A DNA stretch of 64,000 nt from Cephalotus follicularis (taxonomy: Eukaryota > Streptophyta > Magnoliopsida > Oxalidales > Cephalotaceae): NCBI GenBank assembly GCA_001972305.1, contig BDDD01002300.1:186001-250000 (forward strand). Reading direction: 5' to 3'. Position 1 is the stretch's first letter, and the number at the start of each line of letters is the position of its first letter. Shown here in pieces: positions 1 to 9,425 of this stretch. The notes beneath the pieces are model-generated. The model was given only the letters and a program-made list of their open reading frames with translations. It searched no databases and was not told where the DNA came from. The translations under genes were made by a program, and so were the position numbers.

Positions 1-1019
1 AGCTACCATCGCCTCCTCTGCATTCACGTACTTCTCTGCTCTTCTCAGCAGGTCTGCCATATCCAGAGCAGACTTCTTCATTAGGAAAAAAGTAAAGGGT
101 GAGTTGTCTTTTAACCCACTATTCAGAGCTGTCAACGCAAAAGATGGCTCCAAGTATTTAGCCATCAGAGACTCCCTGTTGAATCTGGTGAGGTAGTCCG
201 TGAGGGATTCATCCTTCCCCTGCACCACGTTGATTAGATGGTTCGAGTTCTTCCTCTGCGTGGTGCTGTTGAGGAATTTGGTAACGAATAGTTCTGTAAA
301 CTGCTCGAAGTTCGTCACTGTATTTTGAGGTAGAGTGGAGTACCATGCCTGGGCTGCGCCTGTCAGAGTTGCGGGGAATCCTCGACAAAGCACAGTATCC
401 GAAGTTTGATGAACCAACATGATTTGCATGTAGTAGCGCACAACTTCTTCTCTATCTCAGCAAACATTCAATTCATGGTCTGCTCTACATCGTCAATGTT
501 CCTGATCCTACTTGAAACTGAGTGGTCCGACCTGCTCCTCCACAAAGTTCCCCATCCTATGAGAAGCGTAGGAACGTGCTCGGGTCTCCTTCTCCTCCTC
601 TGCCCAATCCTCTTCCATCAGATCCTGCTCTGGAAGGTCTTGTTAGGGATTATAACTGTAATCCCTTGAACTTGAAGACTCCGCCCTCAGAGATGTATTA
701 ATCTCTGACCACCTCGGAGGATACATGGCCATCCTCGATGGGTTTTGCCTGGCCCCTTGGGGCTGTTGGACTTCCGTGGTTTGCCTGCTCAGCCCAGCCT
801 GATTTTGGAGGGCTGGTCATCTCAAATCAGCTTGATTTTGGCTGGCCAAGTTATTCACCAGCAATGTTGTAAGACACCCAATTTCTTGGAGCAACTGATT
901 GAATTGCTCCCCAGTGATGGGAGCTTGCTCGGGAGCCTGAGCAGGAGCCAGTGCCTGGTTGTCAGCAGGAGCTTGGCTGCCGGTGGCTGTCGAGTTGATG
1001 TTTCTCCTAGGAGGCATGG
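1..1019 (-). pseudogene. gag of element A (partial)
   Basis: Gag polyprotein, which forms the virus-like particle. The start is the ATG whose first base is at 1019, giving MPPRRNINST followed by a Q/A/P-rich N-terminal stretch. Further in is the retrotransposon gag domain: a segment reading NSTTQRKNSNHLINVVQGKD, then DESLTDYLTRFNRESL, then MADLLRRAEKYVNAEEAM near the left edge. The gene continues past the window, so a zinc knuckle cannot be checked. It is a decayed copy. Confidence 0.8.
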
Positions 1020-1057
1020 TTAACTAGTTTTTTTGTTGACAACTTTTCTTTGCATTT

Positions 1058-1074
1058 CGCACAGACGGCGCCAA
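1058..1074 (-). other. Primer-binding site of element A
   Basis: On the minus strand TGGCGCCGTCTGTGCG begins one base after the LTR ends. TGGCGCC-type primer sites are common in plant Ty3/gypsy elements; I do not assign the priming tRNA. Confidence 0.7.
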
Positions 1075-1075
1075 C

Positions 1076-1540
1076 TGTTGATGTCAAAATCAACACCAAA
1101 ACAGTCCCCTACGTGTAGAGGTTTGATTTGTCCAGGGAAATACCGCGAATGCTTCAAGAAAAGTGTTTGAACGTTGGTTGGTAGTCCTCCCTAGACACAG
1201 AAAGAAAACTAAACAAATATCTAGGAGGTATTACTCCCGGGGACTTTGCGATGCTTAAGTTAGTAATGGAAGAGAAGACAACAATGAGCTTTTTTACTTT
1301 AGAATTGACCCACCTGTGTAAAATATTGCTTTGTGGTATTTATAGGATCTTGTTGTAACTGCCTTGGCTTACGTCACGGAGATGATTATAGTACCCCTAG
1401 GAAATGGCTGAGTATCTCATCATTCCCTTATTTAGCGCTTGAGCGTTATGCTGTGCGTTAGCTTTTCAGATTGTAAATAATCCGACCACGTGTCTGTAGC
1501 TCCAGAGGACACTTGTCTCGTTTTTCTAGATGACACATCA
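1076..1540 (-). repeat. 5' LTR of element A
   Basis: Minus-strand LTR starting TGATGTGTCATC at 1540 and ending GACATCAACA at 1076, with the canonical TG...CA termini and a PBS right after it. The length of 465 bp is short compared with the 1.2-2.9 kb LTRs elsewhere in the window. The partner LTR is outside, so neither a target duplication nor an age can be read. Confidence 0.75.
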
Positions 1541-2376
1541 TGGTTTTGTTTTGGATAGAAAATTTTCCATTTCAATGTTGGTTCCACTGAGTAATCAATA
1601 CTGTATTTATTGCGTTATTCCGATATATTCTGCTGCTTTTTGTTTCTTTCTTCTTCTTTACTGAATTGATATTTTCGCCATATGATAAAGATTAATGTTT
1701 CTCATTTGTAATTTTTTGCTAGATGAAGGAGACTCATGATATACTATACCCTGAGAAGTGAATTGGGAACCTTCCAGGTTGGTTGCTTGCACTGATATTA
1801 TTTCGAGTTCTATGCTATGCTATATTGTCATTGAGTTTTTTGGCTACCATATTTCAATATATGTATTTATCATCAATGAAAATGTTAAAATGTTGTGTAG
1901 GCCTTATTTGGAAATATGATATCTGCATGTTAGAAGGTTTTTCTTTGTGGTTATGAGGATCTTGATGATCGCAGGTATTAATGTTGGGCATCACTTCTAT
2001 TCACGTGCTGGAATGGTTGCCGTTGGATTTCATAGTCATTGGCTGAATGGAATTGATTATTTGGGCCAGTCTTACGGCAAAGGAGTAACACATTCATCTT
2101 CCTTCTGGTTACTATCAATACATTTCAAGTGAAAAGTGCAATAAAAGTGTACTTCGAAAAACATACTCCACATATGGTACCTTTTGTTTCGAATCATGGA
2201 ACTGTGTGTGAGTTTGCTGTACAAATGTTCCTGAGCACTTGCAAGGTTATTGAAGTTGTTATTGATGCTGCTGCTATTGCTATTGTTGATACTTGTTTTT
2301 CAAGTTTGAAGTATTATCAAGAAATAATAAGTTGTGATTCGAAAATTAATTTTTTCCCTGAGGAAATGTGTGTTTG

Positions 2377-2417
2377 CGACCCCAATTAGCTTGGGATTGA
2401 GGCATAGTTGTTGTTGT
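2377..2417 (+). mobile_element. 41-bp 5'-truncated non-LTR retroposon with (TTG)n tail
   Basis: The insert starts CGACCCCAATTAGCTTGGG and ends GTTGTTGTTGT. It is bracketed by an exact 16-bp duplication, AGGAAATGTGTGTTTG, at 2361-2376 and 2418-2433. The 3' end resembles plant RTE-type LINEs and the SINEs that borrow their tails (TTG repeats). The family call is from memory; the duplication is seen directly. It sits in the intron of the SUVH4-like fragment. Confidence 0.75.
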
Positions 2418-2433
2418 AGGAAATGTGTGTTTG

Positions 2434-2799
2434 TCAGTGGACACCCTAATAGATAATTTGGTTCTTTTTATTTTTATTAGGAAAACTTTCCAGCATACAC
2501 TACTCAAATTTGACAGTTTATGTACTCAAAACTGTGATGGAAAGGTGATGCTTATGCTAATCTGCCTTATGTACTTTAACTGCTTGTAATTTAGGTGTCT
2601 CTGCAGATATGTTCTATATTGGCATGCTAGGATACTAAAAATTCAGTGCTTTGTCGATGTATAATGTCTTTTTGTGGTAAAATATCATATTTGATATTTT
2701 ATTCATCAAAGGTTGCTGATAAAGTATGTGATAGTTATTGACTAGGTAGTTCTTATGAAATGCTATCTTATGTTTCTCTACTAATTCATTTAACTGCAG
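2434..2799 (+). other. Rest of the second intron of the SUVH4-like fragment
   Basis: AT-rich sequence between the retroposon stub and the acceptor TAACTGCAG before exon c. I see no coding or repeat signal. A reading frame at 2129-2389 covers the other half of this intron but resembles nothing known and spans the retroposon, so it is not called. Confidence 0.5.
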
Positions 2800-3186
2800 G
2801 AGTATAAAATCTATACATTACGACTTGCAGTAGCCATAGTTTTGTGAGGCACGTATGAAGATGATTTAGATAACGCTGAGGATGTAATCTATACTGGTCA
2901 AGGTGGACACAATTTAACTGGTGACAAGCATCAAATCCGTGATCAAGTTTTGGAACGTGGTAATTTGGCGCTCAAGGTGTGGATTTGTGCATTCTCACTT
3001 GTTTGGGTTAATTTTTTCTCAGTTTTAAGTGAATCTTTTGTACCTTTCTTCATTCTTGAGTGGATTCAATTTTTAGATTTAAGAGCAGCGGATCACTTTG
3101 TAAATTGTCATTTGTGGTTTTGCTTTTGAGGTATATATGTTGAATGAAGTCTCAACCCTTGCAACTATGTACAGAATGATTATGTA

Positions 3187-3260
3187 GCACTTGTAGCTCA
3201 GTCGATGCAATGTCTGCTTCCCAATCATAATGTCATGGGTTCGACCTCTATTTTGCACAA
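3187..3260 (+). repeat. tRNA-like sequence (tRNA relic or SINE head)
   Basis: A box-A-like stretch TGTAGCTCAGTCGA (3192-3205) is followed about 32 bases later by a B-box-like GGGTTCGACC (3237-3246), the spacing of an internal RNA polymerase III promoter. The cloverleaf is poor (the arms around the T-loop do not pair well), so it is more likely a SINE head or tRNA relic than a working tRNA gene. An A-rich stretch follows from 3259. Confidence 0.4.
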
Positions 3261-3314
3261 AAAAATCATATTATAAAAAATTTAAATGAATTATATATTA
3301 TCTTTATTATTTAA

Positions 3315-3640
3315 AGAAAACATCTTTTGAAATGGAAGCACAACCGTTTCAAAAAGCAATGTCTATTTTTTTTTCACTTTTGAAACAGATACTATACCAT
3401 TTCAAAAGGCTTGTTGAATAGCCTTTTAAAACGGATGGGTACCCGTTTTAAAAAATTCAGTATGTCGATACCTTTTTGAAACGGTTTTTCCCCCCGTTTC
3501 AAAAGATAAGCTTTTGAAACGCCAGTTTTTTGAAATTCTATTTTTTCGTTTCAAAACGGTTTCAAAATGCCTTTTGAAACGGAAAAACAACTATTTTGAA
3601 ACGGTACCCATCCGTTTCAAAAGGTTGTTTTCTTGTAGTG
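3315..3640 (+). mobile_element. CACTA (En/Spm)-type element end with subterminal repeats
   Basis: The block ends TTTTCTTGTAGTG (3628-3640), the reverse complement of the plant CACTA terminus CACTACAAGAAAA. Upstream are about ten copies of a 12-13 bp motif CCTTTTGAAACGG in alternating orientation (for example 3397-3409, 3422-3434, 3494-3505, 3570-3582, 3594-3604, 3612-3624), the usual subterminal array bound by CACTA transposase. No matching 5' terminus was recognised, so this is a decayed miniature or a one-ended remnant. No transposase is present. Confidence 0.65.
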
Positions 3641-4290
3641 ATGAGTTTCCTAAAATTACATCATGATTTAAATTTTTTTACCATTACAAAGTGTTGCATT
3701 ATACATATATTATTATTACAAACTTTTGCATTAGCGAATTTATATTTTATTTTCGTTTTCTCATTACTAGCAGCAGTTAAAGATTGTATTGTTCTTTCAA
3801 AATATTTTACTGGAACTCATTCTTCTTTAAAACAATTTATATCTGCTCCTAAATCGATTAAAGCTACACTTATGAATTTATAATCTTCCCTCCTAATATT
3901 GTAACCATACTATACCATTTATAATGTGTTACTAATTGTAGTAAATTTACGAATGATATTTGTACTAAAGATGATGGTTGTTCTATATTTTATATTATTT
4001 CCAAATTTTCTTCGCATAGTTTACTAGTCTGAGTTCATTATCATCACCCAAATTAACAATCATAATTATAATTGTAATGACAAATCGATAGGATGATCCC
4101 CATCTAATGATAAAGCTCCCTGTGGATAGGCCTACCCACTTTTTTATTTATTTGAAGAGCATAAATCTTCTCGATCAAATTGCGTTGATTTATCTGCATT
4201 GATTATATATACTGTACTTGAGATTGAGGATAAATTATGACATGATTCTAATTTTATTCACAGGTGATCCTATGTCATGTATTCAAGATA
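3641..4290. other. AT-rich gap, no feature recognised
   Basis: About 650 bases of AT-rich sequence between the CACTA-type end and the LINE tail. A frame at 3596-3883 overlaps the CACTA repeats and has no recognisable domain; I treat it as chance. Confidence 0.5.
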
Positions 4291-5613
4291 GGCTTCTTCT
4301 TTTTTTTTTTCTTTCTGAAAAGGAAATATTGCATTAAATAAAGTTTAATTACAAAAGAACCGAGGATAAGAAGCAACCCGGCAATCAACCTGAAGCTGAT
4401 CCAAAATAAAAATAGGTGCGTTCTCAAAAATAGAAAAGTTATCTGTAGACTAGAACCCTTTTTAGCCATTAAATCTGCACTTTTGTTAGCTTCTCTATTT
4501 GTGTTGAAGACGATGCTCCTATAGTTGACCAATCAGGGACCTGCAATCATTAATCAATGCATAGTAAAGGTGTGCGTAAGATCCAGATTAGACTCAATAA
4601 GTTGGATCACAGTCAAAGCATCAATAGAAATATCAAGTTTAAGGAACCCCCATTGAATAGCAATATCAATCCTGTCTCTCAGACCCCACAATTCCGCTAA
4701 CAAGCTAGAACACCAGCCAAGATGTCTAGCAAACCCACAAATAAATAACCCACTATCATTCCTGAAGATCCCTCTTGAACTAGCTATACCAAGATTCCCA
4801 AAAGAAGCACCATCAGTGTTCAGGGAAATAAAACCCCTAAAAGGAGGTTTCCAACCTATAAAATGACACCTTTTCATCTTAGTGATATTCTTAGAACGAG
4901 TGAGGTATTGTTCAACCGATATAGTTTTACGTAAGGCAATTAAACCATTATCATGAATAGCAATAGATTGAAAAATCCATTTGTTTCGCCTAAACCATAA
5001 AAGCAAACACATAATCGGAAATATCATGATCCAATCAAGAAGATGAAATATAGAAGGATTCTTAGAAGCACAATTAAACTCCAGTCAATTTGAAAAATTA
5101 AGAGAAAAAAGGTCAGGATGCAAATCAAAAGGAGATAAAGACTTCCAAATCCGATAACTGTGACAACAATCCCTAAGCATATGCATGATAGATTCAGAAT
5201 CAAGATTACAACCAGGACACACATCCACTTGAATAATAGACCTTTCTTTAAGAAAGCATCCAGTAGGAAGTCTATCCCAAGCAGCCATCCATAAAAACAT
5301 TTTAACACGATGAATGACTTTTAAAGACTAGGTACGGAAAAAAGGTGAGGAACCCAACTTATCCTCCTTTTTATCCAAAAGAAGATTGTACTTTGATCTA
5401 CAAAAGAAAATGCCATCATTTGAATAACCCCATATCATCTTATCATTTGTAGAAGAAAACTTATGAAACAGAATAGCGCAAATCACTTGGCGAATATAAT
5501 CGAAGATAATAAAGGAAAGAAATCTAAAGTCCCACCTACCATTCTCAAGGATTAAGTCAGAAACTTTAATATTCAATCCAGACTCTAAAACTGGCCCATG
5601 AATAAGGCCTCTA
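4291..5613 (-). mobile_element. L1-type LINE, 3' part (zf-RVT and RNase H)
   Basis: Minus strand, one reading frame across about 1.25 kb with three in-frame stops (5328-5330, 5085-5087, 4554-4556). From its 5' side: a post-RT linker (VSDLILENGRWDFRFLSF), a zf-RVT zinc-binding module (CPGCNLDSESIMHMLRDC), then an RNase H of the plant LINE type with SLNTDGAS, ELWGLRD, ISIDAL and REANKSADLMAKKG, which hold the acidic catalytic positions. A T-run at 4294-4311 is the poly(A) tail read from the other strand. The endonuclease and RT are absent: the element stops at 5613 where an LTR-like segment begins. Host RNase H-like genes derived from LINEs are an alternative, but the poly(A) tail favours the LINE. 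Confidence 0.8.
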
Positions 5614-5990
5614 TGTTAGGAATAAGTCCTTCAAGTTAGTTTATCTTGTAATAACAATAGTTTGTAATAAATATTATAGTTCAATAAAGGATGTTCTTCA
5701 TCATAATCAATGGAAACTATTCATTTGTGTATGTTTGTATAAATATATAATCAGTGCATGTCCATGGAATAAAGTTTGATGACTAAGAACATGATGAGAT
5801 CATACTGTGAGACTTAGCATATCGGTAAGCTTTATTCTAAAACCTTCCTAGTCATAGGATAACATATTTGGACATATGTTATGCGGATAGACTAGCACGT
5901 TGTATGCCAGCTCGTTGAAGAGGTTGACTGTTCTCACAAGTCACCGTGTAGTGACTATATGGCATACACGTGGGTACTCATTATTTTATG
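5614..5990 (+). repeat. LTR-like segment I, left half
   Basis: Begins TGTTAGGAATAAGTCC exactly where the LINE stops. It is interrupted by element B and resumes at 25874, as shown by B's TTATG target duplication. It resembles a dispersed plant LTR-retrotransposon sequence, probably Copia, but has no coding part and no second copy here, so its class is open. Confidence 0.45.
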
Positions 5991-6070
5991 TGTAAGCCTT
6001 AGATATTTTATATGGACAGAATGGTATGCATTATTTTTTGTACTTATATGGTATTTTACAATATTGTATT
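5991..6070 (+). repeat. 5' LTR of B, first 80 bases
   Basis: Matches the start of the 3' LTR at 21499 (TGTAAGCC, then ACAGAATGGTATGCATTA). It is split from the rest of the LTR by the Copia insertion; the duplicated target GTATT is at 6066-6070 and 14141-14145. Confidence 0.85.
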
Positions 6071-6198
6071 TGTTGAAGAGATTGTTGACATTGAGTCTCA
6101 ATCCTAAGTTTTAATGATTAAAAAATTGCATTTAACTTTATTGCTTAATGTGCAAGATATTAGAAAGTTCCACAAAAGGCAAAAATCATCTACAGGGA

Positions 6199-6632
6199 AA
6201 AGACATCGACCTACAAGCAAAGATATCGACGTCCGTACAAAAGACATTGATCCCTTTCCTAAAGACATCGACGTCTTTAGTGCCCAAAGTTACAGGTCAA
6301 ATTCTAGTGAAGACATCGATCCATACAAGCAAAGACATCGACGTCCGTACCAAAGACATCGATCCCTTTCCTAAGACATCGACGTTTTTCTAGACCAATC
6401 TGCCAAAGCCAGAAAAGACATCGACCCATGAAGAAGAAGTCAATGTGATGCTCATAGATTCAAATGCCTGGACATATTCCCAGAAATGACATCGATGCCT
6501 TTAAAAAGACATCGATGTCTTTTTAAATGGATTGACCCGGGAGACATGGAATGGAACGGCTAGTAAACGCACTTGCAACGGCTAGCAACTATCAAAGACA
6601 TTGACGCCTTTCTAAAGAGATCGACGTCTTTA
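6199..6632 (+). promoter_or_regulatory. TCGA-centred palindrome array in Copia LTR
   Basis: About a dozen copies of a motif with consensus AAAGACATCGACGTCTTT, many as half-sites, including 6201-6210, 6221-6230, 6261-6278, 6331-6345 and 6492-6520. The motif contains GACGTC, the C-box recognised by plant bZIP factors. The array lies just upstream of the TATA box. Its regulatory role is inferred from position and repetition. The same array recurs at 13030-13460 in the 3' LTR. Confidence 0.6.
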
Positions 6633-6724
6633 TATCAGCAGAGACAAAAACAAAGTTGCATCAACAAATTTTTTTTATATCCAATATGCCCAAGACTTTT
6701 GCAACGGCTATAATCTGAAGAATG

Positions 6725-6732
6725 CTATAAAT
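6725..6732 (+). promoter_or_regulatory. TATA box of Copia 5' LTR
   Basis: TATAAATA in GCTATAAATACAAGCC, about 590 bases before the LTR end; the same sequence is in the 3' LTR near 13552. It is the only good TATA match in the LTR and sits directly after the palindrome array. Confidence 0.65.
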
Positions 6733-7316
6733 ACAAGCCAAGATACAAGCTCAAAGTAGACTTGAACACAACTCTTGAACATCCAATCACAAAAACTCAA
6801 CTTGCACATCTACAAAGCGAAAGACATCAAGCTAGAGTTTTACACTTTCACATCCAAAGCTTGCAACTAGTTTACACTTTCATATCCAACCTTTGAGAGG
6901 TTACTTGTAAACACAAAACCTTTTCTTTCATCCATTGTAATAGAGGGGAGTGAACCCTTGTAAGGTGTTTGATTGATTTGGACCCGAAACCCAAAATCAA
7001 GTGTAAGGTGTTTGATTGATTTGCAACCGGAACCCAAAATCAAGTGTAAGGTGGTTTACTTTGATTTGCACCCGTAAGCCAAAAATCAAAGGTTGCTAGT
7101 GGTATCTAGTGGAAACTCAAGGGATTCTTGAGAAAGTGGACGTAGGCACGGATTTGCTGAACCACTATAAATTCGTTTGCACACTCTCTAACTCTTATCT
7201 CTTTACTTACTATTGTATTGATTATTTTCTTGTGTGCTTGTTTAGATTTATAGTCTTAATTTGTTTATTCCGCAAACATATTTACTTGTTTAAAGTTGCC
7301 ATATAGCATTTTCAAT

Positions 7317-7332
7317 TGGTATCAGAGTGGTT
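7317..7332 (+). other. Primer-binding site of SIRE-like element
   Basis: TGGTATCAGAGTGGTT starts two bases after the LTR end. It matches the usual Copia PBS (TGGTATCAGAGC...) complementary to the 3' end of initiator tRNA-Met. Confidence 0.85.
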
Positions 7333-7369
7333 ATCTCATAATTCTTAATTGTTAGAGATATAAAGATCC

Positions 7370-8290
7370 ATGGCAAACCATATGAATCTAAACATAGGAT
7401 TAGAAGGTTCCTCCATAACTAGACCTCCGTTCTTTGACGGAATTAACTATAGTTTTTGGAAGAGTAGGATGACAATATTTTTACAATCACTTGACTATCA
7501 ATTGTGGCATATAATTGTTAATGGTCCTAAGATGCCCACTAGAACAATAGAAGGAGTAGTCTCTCCTAAACCCGAAAATGAATATAATGACAATGATTTT
7601 AGGATGCTCCAATTAAATTCTAAAGCCAAACATTTTTTATTTTGTGTCGTTGGCCCAAATGAATTTAATCGGATATCTTCTTGTGATTCGGCAAAAGAAA
7701 TGTGGGACTTATTAGAAGTCACGTATGAAGGCACAAATCAAGTAAAGGAATCTAAAATAAGCATGCTTGTACATGAGTACGAATTATTTGTGATGCATGA
7801 TAATGAGTGTATTAGTGATATGTTTTCTCGATTTACTACTATTATTAACTCTCTTAATAATCTTGGCAAATCATATTCTAACCAAGAGCTTGTAAGAAAA
7901 AATTTAAGATGCTTGCCGAAGAGTTGGACGCCTAAGGTGACGGCCATTGAGGAGGCTAAAGATCTCTCCACTCTCCCACTCGAACAACTCCTTGGTTCCT
8001 TGATGACACATGAGACAACACTGAAGAATCATGAGAATGTGGAAGTCAAGAAGAAGAAGTCAATCGCTTTTAAAGCCTCAAAGGAAGAAAGTGAAAGCGA
8101 TGAAGATGGAGATGTTGCACTTATCACTTCCCAATTCAAAAGGTTTCTCAAAAATCAAAAAGGGAAAAAGACTTTAAAAAAGAATATCCCTCAAGATGAA
8201 GAGTCAAGCAAAAGGGAAGAACCAACATGCTACGAATGCAACAAGCCCGGCCACTTCAAAAACGAGTGTCCAAATCTTACAAAGAAATAG
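7370..8290 (+). CDS. Copia gag (SIRE-like), main reading frame
   Basis: A 306-residue open frame starting MANHMNLNIGLEGSS. Near residues 15-35 is the Copia gag signature with RPPFFDGINYSFWKSRM; the UBN2-type gag domain follows (GPNEFNRISSCDSAKEMWDL, then KSWTPKVTAIEEAKDL). A K/E-rich stretch leads to a CCHC zinc knuckle CYECNKPGHFKNEC near the C-terminus, which binds genomic RNA. The start follows the PBS by about 40 bases with no better ATG. Gag packages the RNA in a cytoplasmic virus-like particle. In SIRE-type elements gag continues into the coiled-coil region that follows here. Confidence 0.88.
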   Translation: MANHMNLNIGLEGSSITRPPFFDGINYSFWKSRMTIFLQSLDYQLWHIIVNGPKMPTRTIEGVVSPKPENEYNDNDFRMLQLNSKAKHFLFCVVGPNEFNRISSCDSAKEMWDLLEVTYEGTNQVKESKISMLVHEYELFVMHDNECISDMFSRFTTIINSLNNLGKSYSNQELVRKNLRCLPKSWTPKVTAIEEAKDLSTLPLEQLLGSLMTHETTLKNHENVEVKKKKSIAFKASKEESESDEDGDVALITSQFKRFLKNQKGKKTLKKNIPQDEESSKREEPTCYECNKPGHFKNECPNLTKK

Positions 8291-8332
8291 CTATTCAAGA
8301 AAAAGAATAAATACTTCAAGAAGAAGAAAGCG

Positions 8333-8784
8333 ATGGTAGCCACATGGTCGGATAGCGATCCCTCAACCTCCGAAGAGGAAAGCGATGAAGAAGTTGCACA
8401 CATTGCTTACATGGCAATTGAGGATGAAGAAGAAAATGAGGTAAATTTTACTTTCGATGAATTGCAAAATGCCTATGAGAAATTATATGTTGAATATGAA
8501 AATGTTTGTTTGAAAAATAAGACCCTAAAGAAAAATGCTATTTCTATGACTAACGAATTAGAAATTCTAAAGAATGAAAATAGCAAATATGTGAATGAAA
8601 TTGAATCTCTAAAAGATAAGAATAGCTTCTATGTGAATGAAATTGATGTTTTAAATGTTTCTTCAAAATTGTCAAATGATTTTATGGAAGAAAATGAAAA
8701 GCTAAAAATTGAGATTGATGCTTTAAAGAAATCCTTTTCTACTTTTTCAAATAGTAGCACTAAATTGGATAATCTTTTAGTCCA
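8333..8784 (+). pseudogene. Copia gag, coiled-coil C-terminal region
   Basis: Reads MVATWSDSDPSTSEEESDEE, then long heptad-like stretches rich in E, K, L and N (ENVCLKNKTLKKNAISM, EILKNENSKYVNEIESL), ending KLDNLLVQ where the nested gypsy fragment begins. It is the SIRE gag region between the two zinc-knuckle zones; the same sequence type occurs on the minus strand at 50763-51224. Gag resumes at 12039. Confidence 0.75.
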
Positions 8785-9252
8785 AGACAGAGTTTCAACA
8801 AAGCCTCTACCCTTGGCTGTCTTCAAAGTCTTCCACCATGTGTGGGCATCACCTTCCAGCTTATAAATTGCCAACTTAACCTTCTGATTATCGCCACATT
8901 CCAGAACATCAAAAATCTTCTCTAAATGAGCAATCCAATGTTCGGCCTCCACTGGAGTCGGCGCCGAAGTAAAGGATCGCGGTCTCTGTTTTTGGAACCT
9001 TTCCAGCCATACATGAGCTGGAGTATCAGGATGGTCCCCAGCTTCCCTAGCTGCATGAGCATCAACTGGTACATTCTCCTCAGCTACTTGCTCACGACGA
9101 CCCTGTTCATGATTCTGCTGTTGCTGCATCCCTCGGTTCACCTCCTGAGCCACAGCCTGTCGAACCATATCGTCAATTGCAGGCTCATTTCTTACTCCAT
9201 CATGAGCTGCAACTGGTTCGGTCCTCTGTGGGGTGTTTCTTGTTCGTGCCAT
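8785..9252 (-). pseudogene. Gypsy gag N-terminal part
   Basis: Begins MARTRNTPQRTEPVAAHDG at 9252, then a Q-rich stretch and the gag domain (PDTPAHVWLERFQKQRPRSF, EAEHWIAHLEKIFDVLEC, GDAHTWWKTLK). Chromovirus gags of this type run some 350-450 residues with a CCHC knuckle; here only the first 150 or so are present before the element ends against Copia sequence at 8784/8785. Confidence 0.8.
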
Positions 9253-9425
9253 CTACGCAACAAAATCCAAGATAAGAGAAAAGCAAAAGAGTCAGAAGGT
9301 CAAACGAAAGACATATCAAAATATCGTAACGAAGAAGTCCTAACCCAGTGTCTACCCAATCTCACAGGTTAAACCTAGTCAGGTCTTCTAAGGAAACAAA
9401 ACCTATTTCTCTGATACCACAATCT

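Larger units (their letters stand above)
1..1540 (-). mobile_element. Ty3/gypsy element A, 5' end only (LTR, PBS, gag)
   Basis: Minus-strand LTR retrotransposon running off the left edge. Reading right to left: a 465-bp LTR, a primer-binding site starting TGGCGCCGTCTG, a short leader, then gag. The PBS and the gag sequence (for example MADLLRRAEKYVNAEEAM) fit Tat/Retand-type Ty3 elements, but the clade is an inference because pol lies outside the window. It is a broken fossil with a few breaks in the visible gag. It lies next to the SUVH4-like gene fragment and may have inserted into one of its introns. Its LTR lacks the TCGA palindromes found in most other LTRs here. Confidence 0.85.
1723..2976 (+). 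pseudogene. SUVH4/KRYPTONITE-like histone H3K9 methyltransferase, SRA-domain fragment
   Basis: Three exon-like blocks with splice borders encode part of the SRA/YDG domain, which in SUVH4 binds methylated DNA and couples CHG methylation to H3K9me2. Exon a is 1723-1777 (MKETHDILYPEK...IGNLPG, acceptor ag, donor gt). Exon b is 1975-2084 (INVGHHFYSRAGMVAVGF, then HSHWLNGIDYLGQSYGK). Exon c is 2800-2976 (EYKIYTLRLAVAIVL, then GTYEDDLDNAEDVIYTGQGG, HNLTGDKHQIRDQVLERGN). In-frame TGA codons sit at 1759-1761 and 2845-2847. The SRA C-terminus, pre-SET and SET exons are absent downstream. Retained introns mean a DNA-level duplicate rather than a retrocopy. Assignment to SUVH4 rests on remembered family sequence. 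Confidence 0.8.
6083..7314 (+). repeat. 5' LTR of SIRE-like Copia element
   Basis: Starts TGTTGACATTGAGTCTC and ends AGCATTTTCA, followed by the PBS. From 6199 to 6632 it carries about a dozen short palindromes related to AAAGACATCGACGTCTTT, the perfect form being at 6261-6278. About 95 bases downstream is the TATA box. A triple repeat of AAGGTGTTTGATTGATTT-type units lies at about 6960-7060. Confidence 0.9.

Noticed and set aside
406-1023. Plus-strand frames of 87 and 92 codons
   Set aside because: They lie opposite the minus-strand gag of element A and have no domain of their own.
3596-3883. Plus-strand frame of 95 codons
   Set aside because: It starts in the CACTA subterminal repeats and shows no recognisable domain; AT-rich chance frame.
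4291-5613. Host RNase H-domain gene instead of a LINE
   Set aside because: A poly(A)-type tail directly follows and the zf-RVT plus RNase H order is that of plant L1 elements; three stops are in frame.
6114-6393. Frames encoding repeated KDIDP/RHR-type peptides in Copia LTRs (also 12945-13262 and 62994-63215)
   Set aside because: They are translations of the TCGA palindrome array in the LTR; the repetition is in the DNA motif, and frames shift between copies.
6199-6632. Possible CRISPR-like array of regularly repeated palindromes
   Set aside because: Spacing is irregular, units are imperfect and the context is a plant LTR; no cas genes could be expected.
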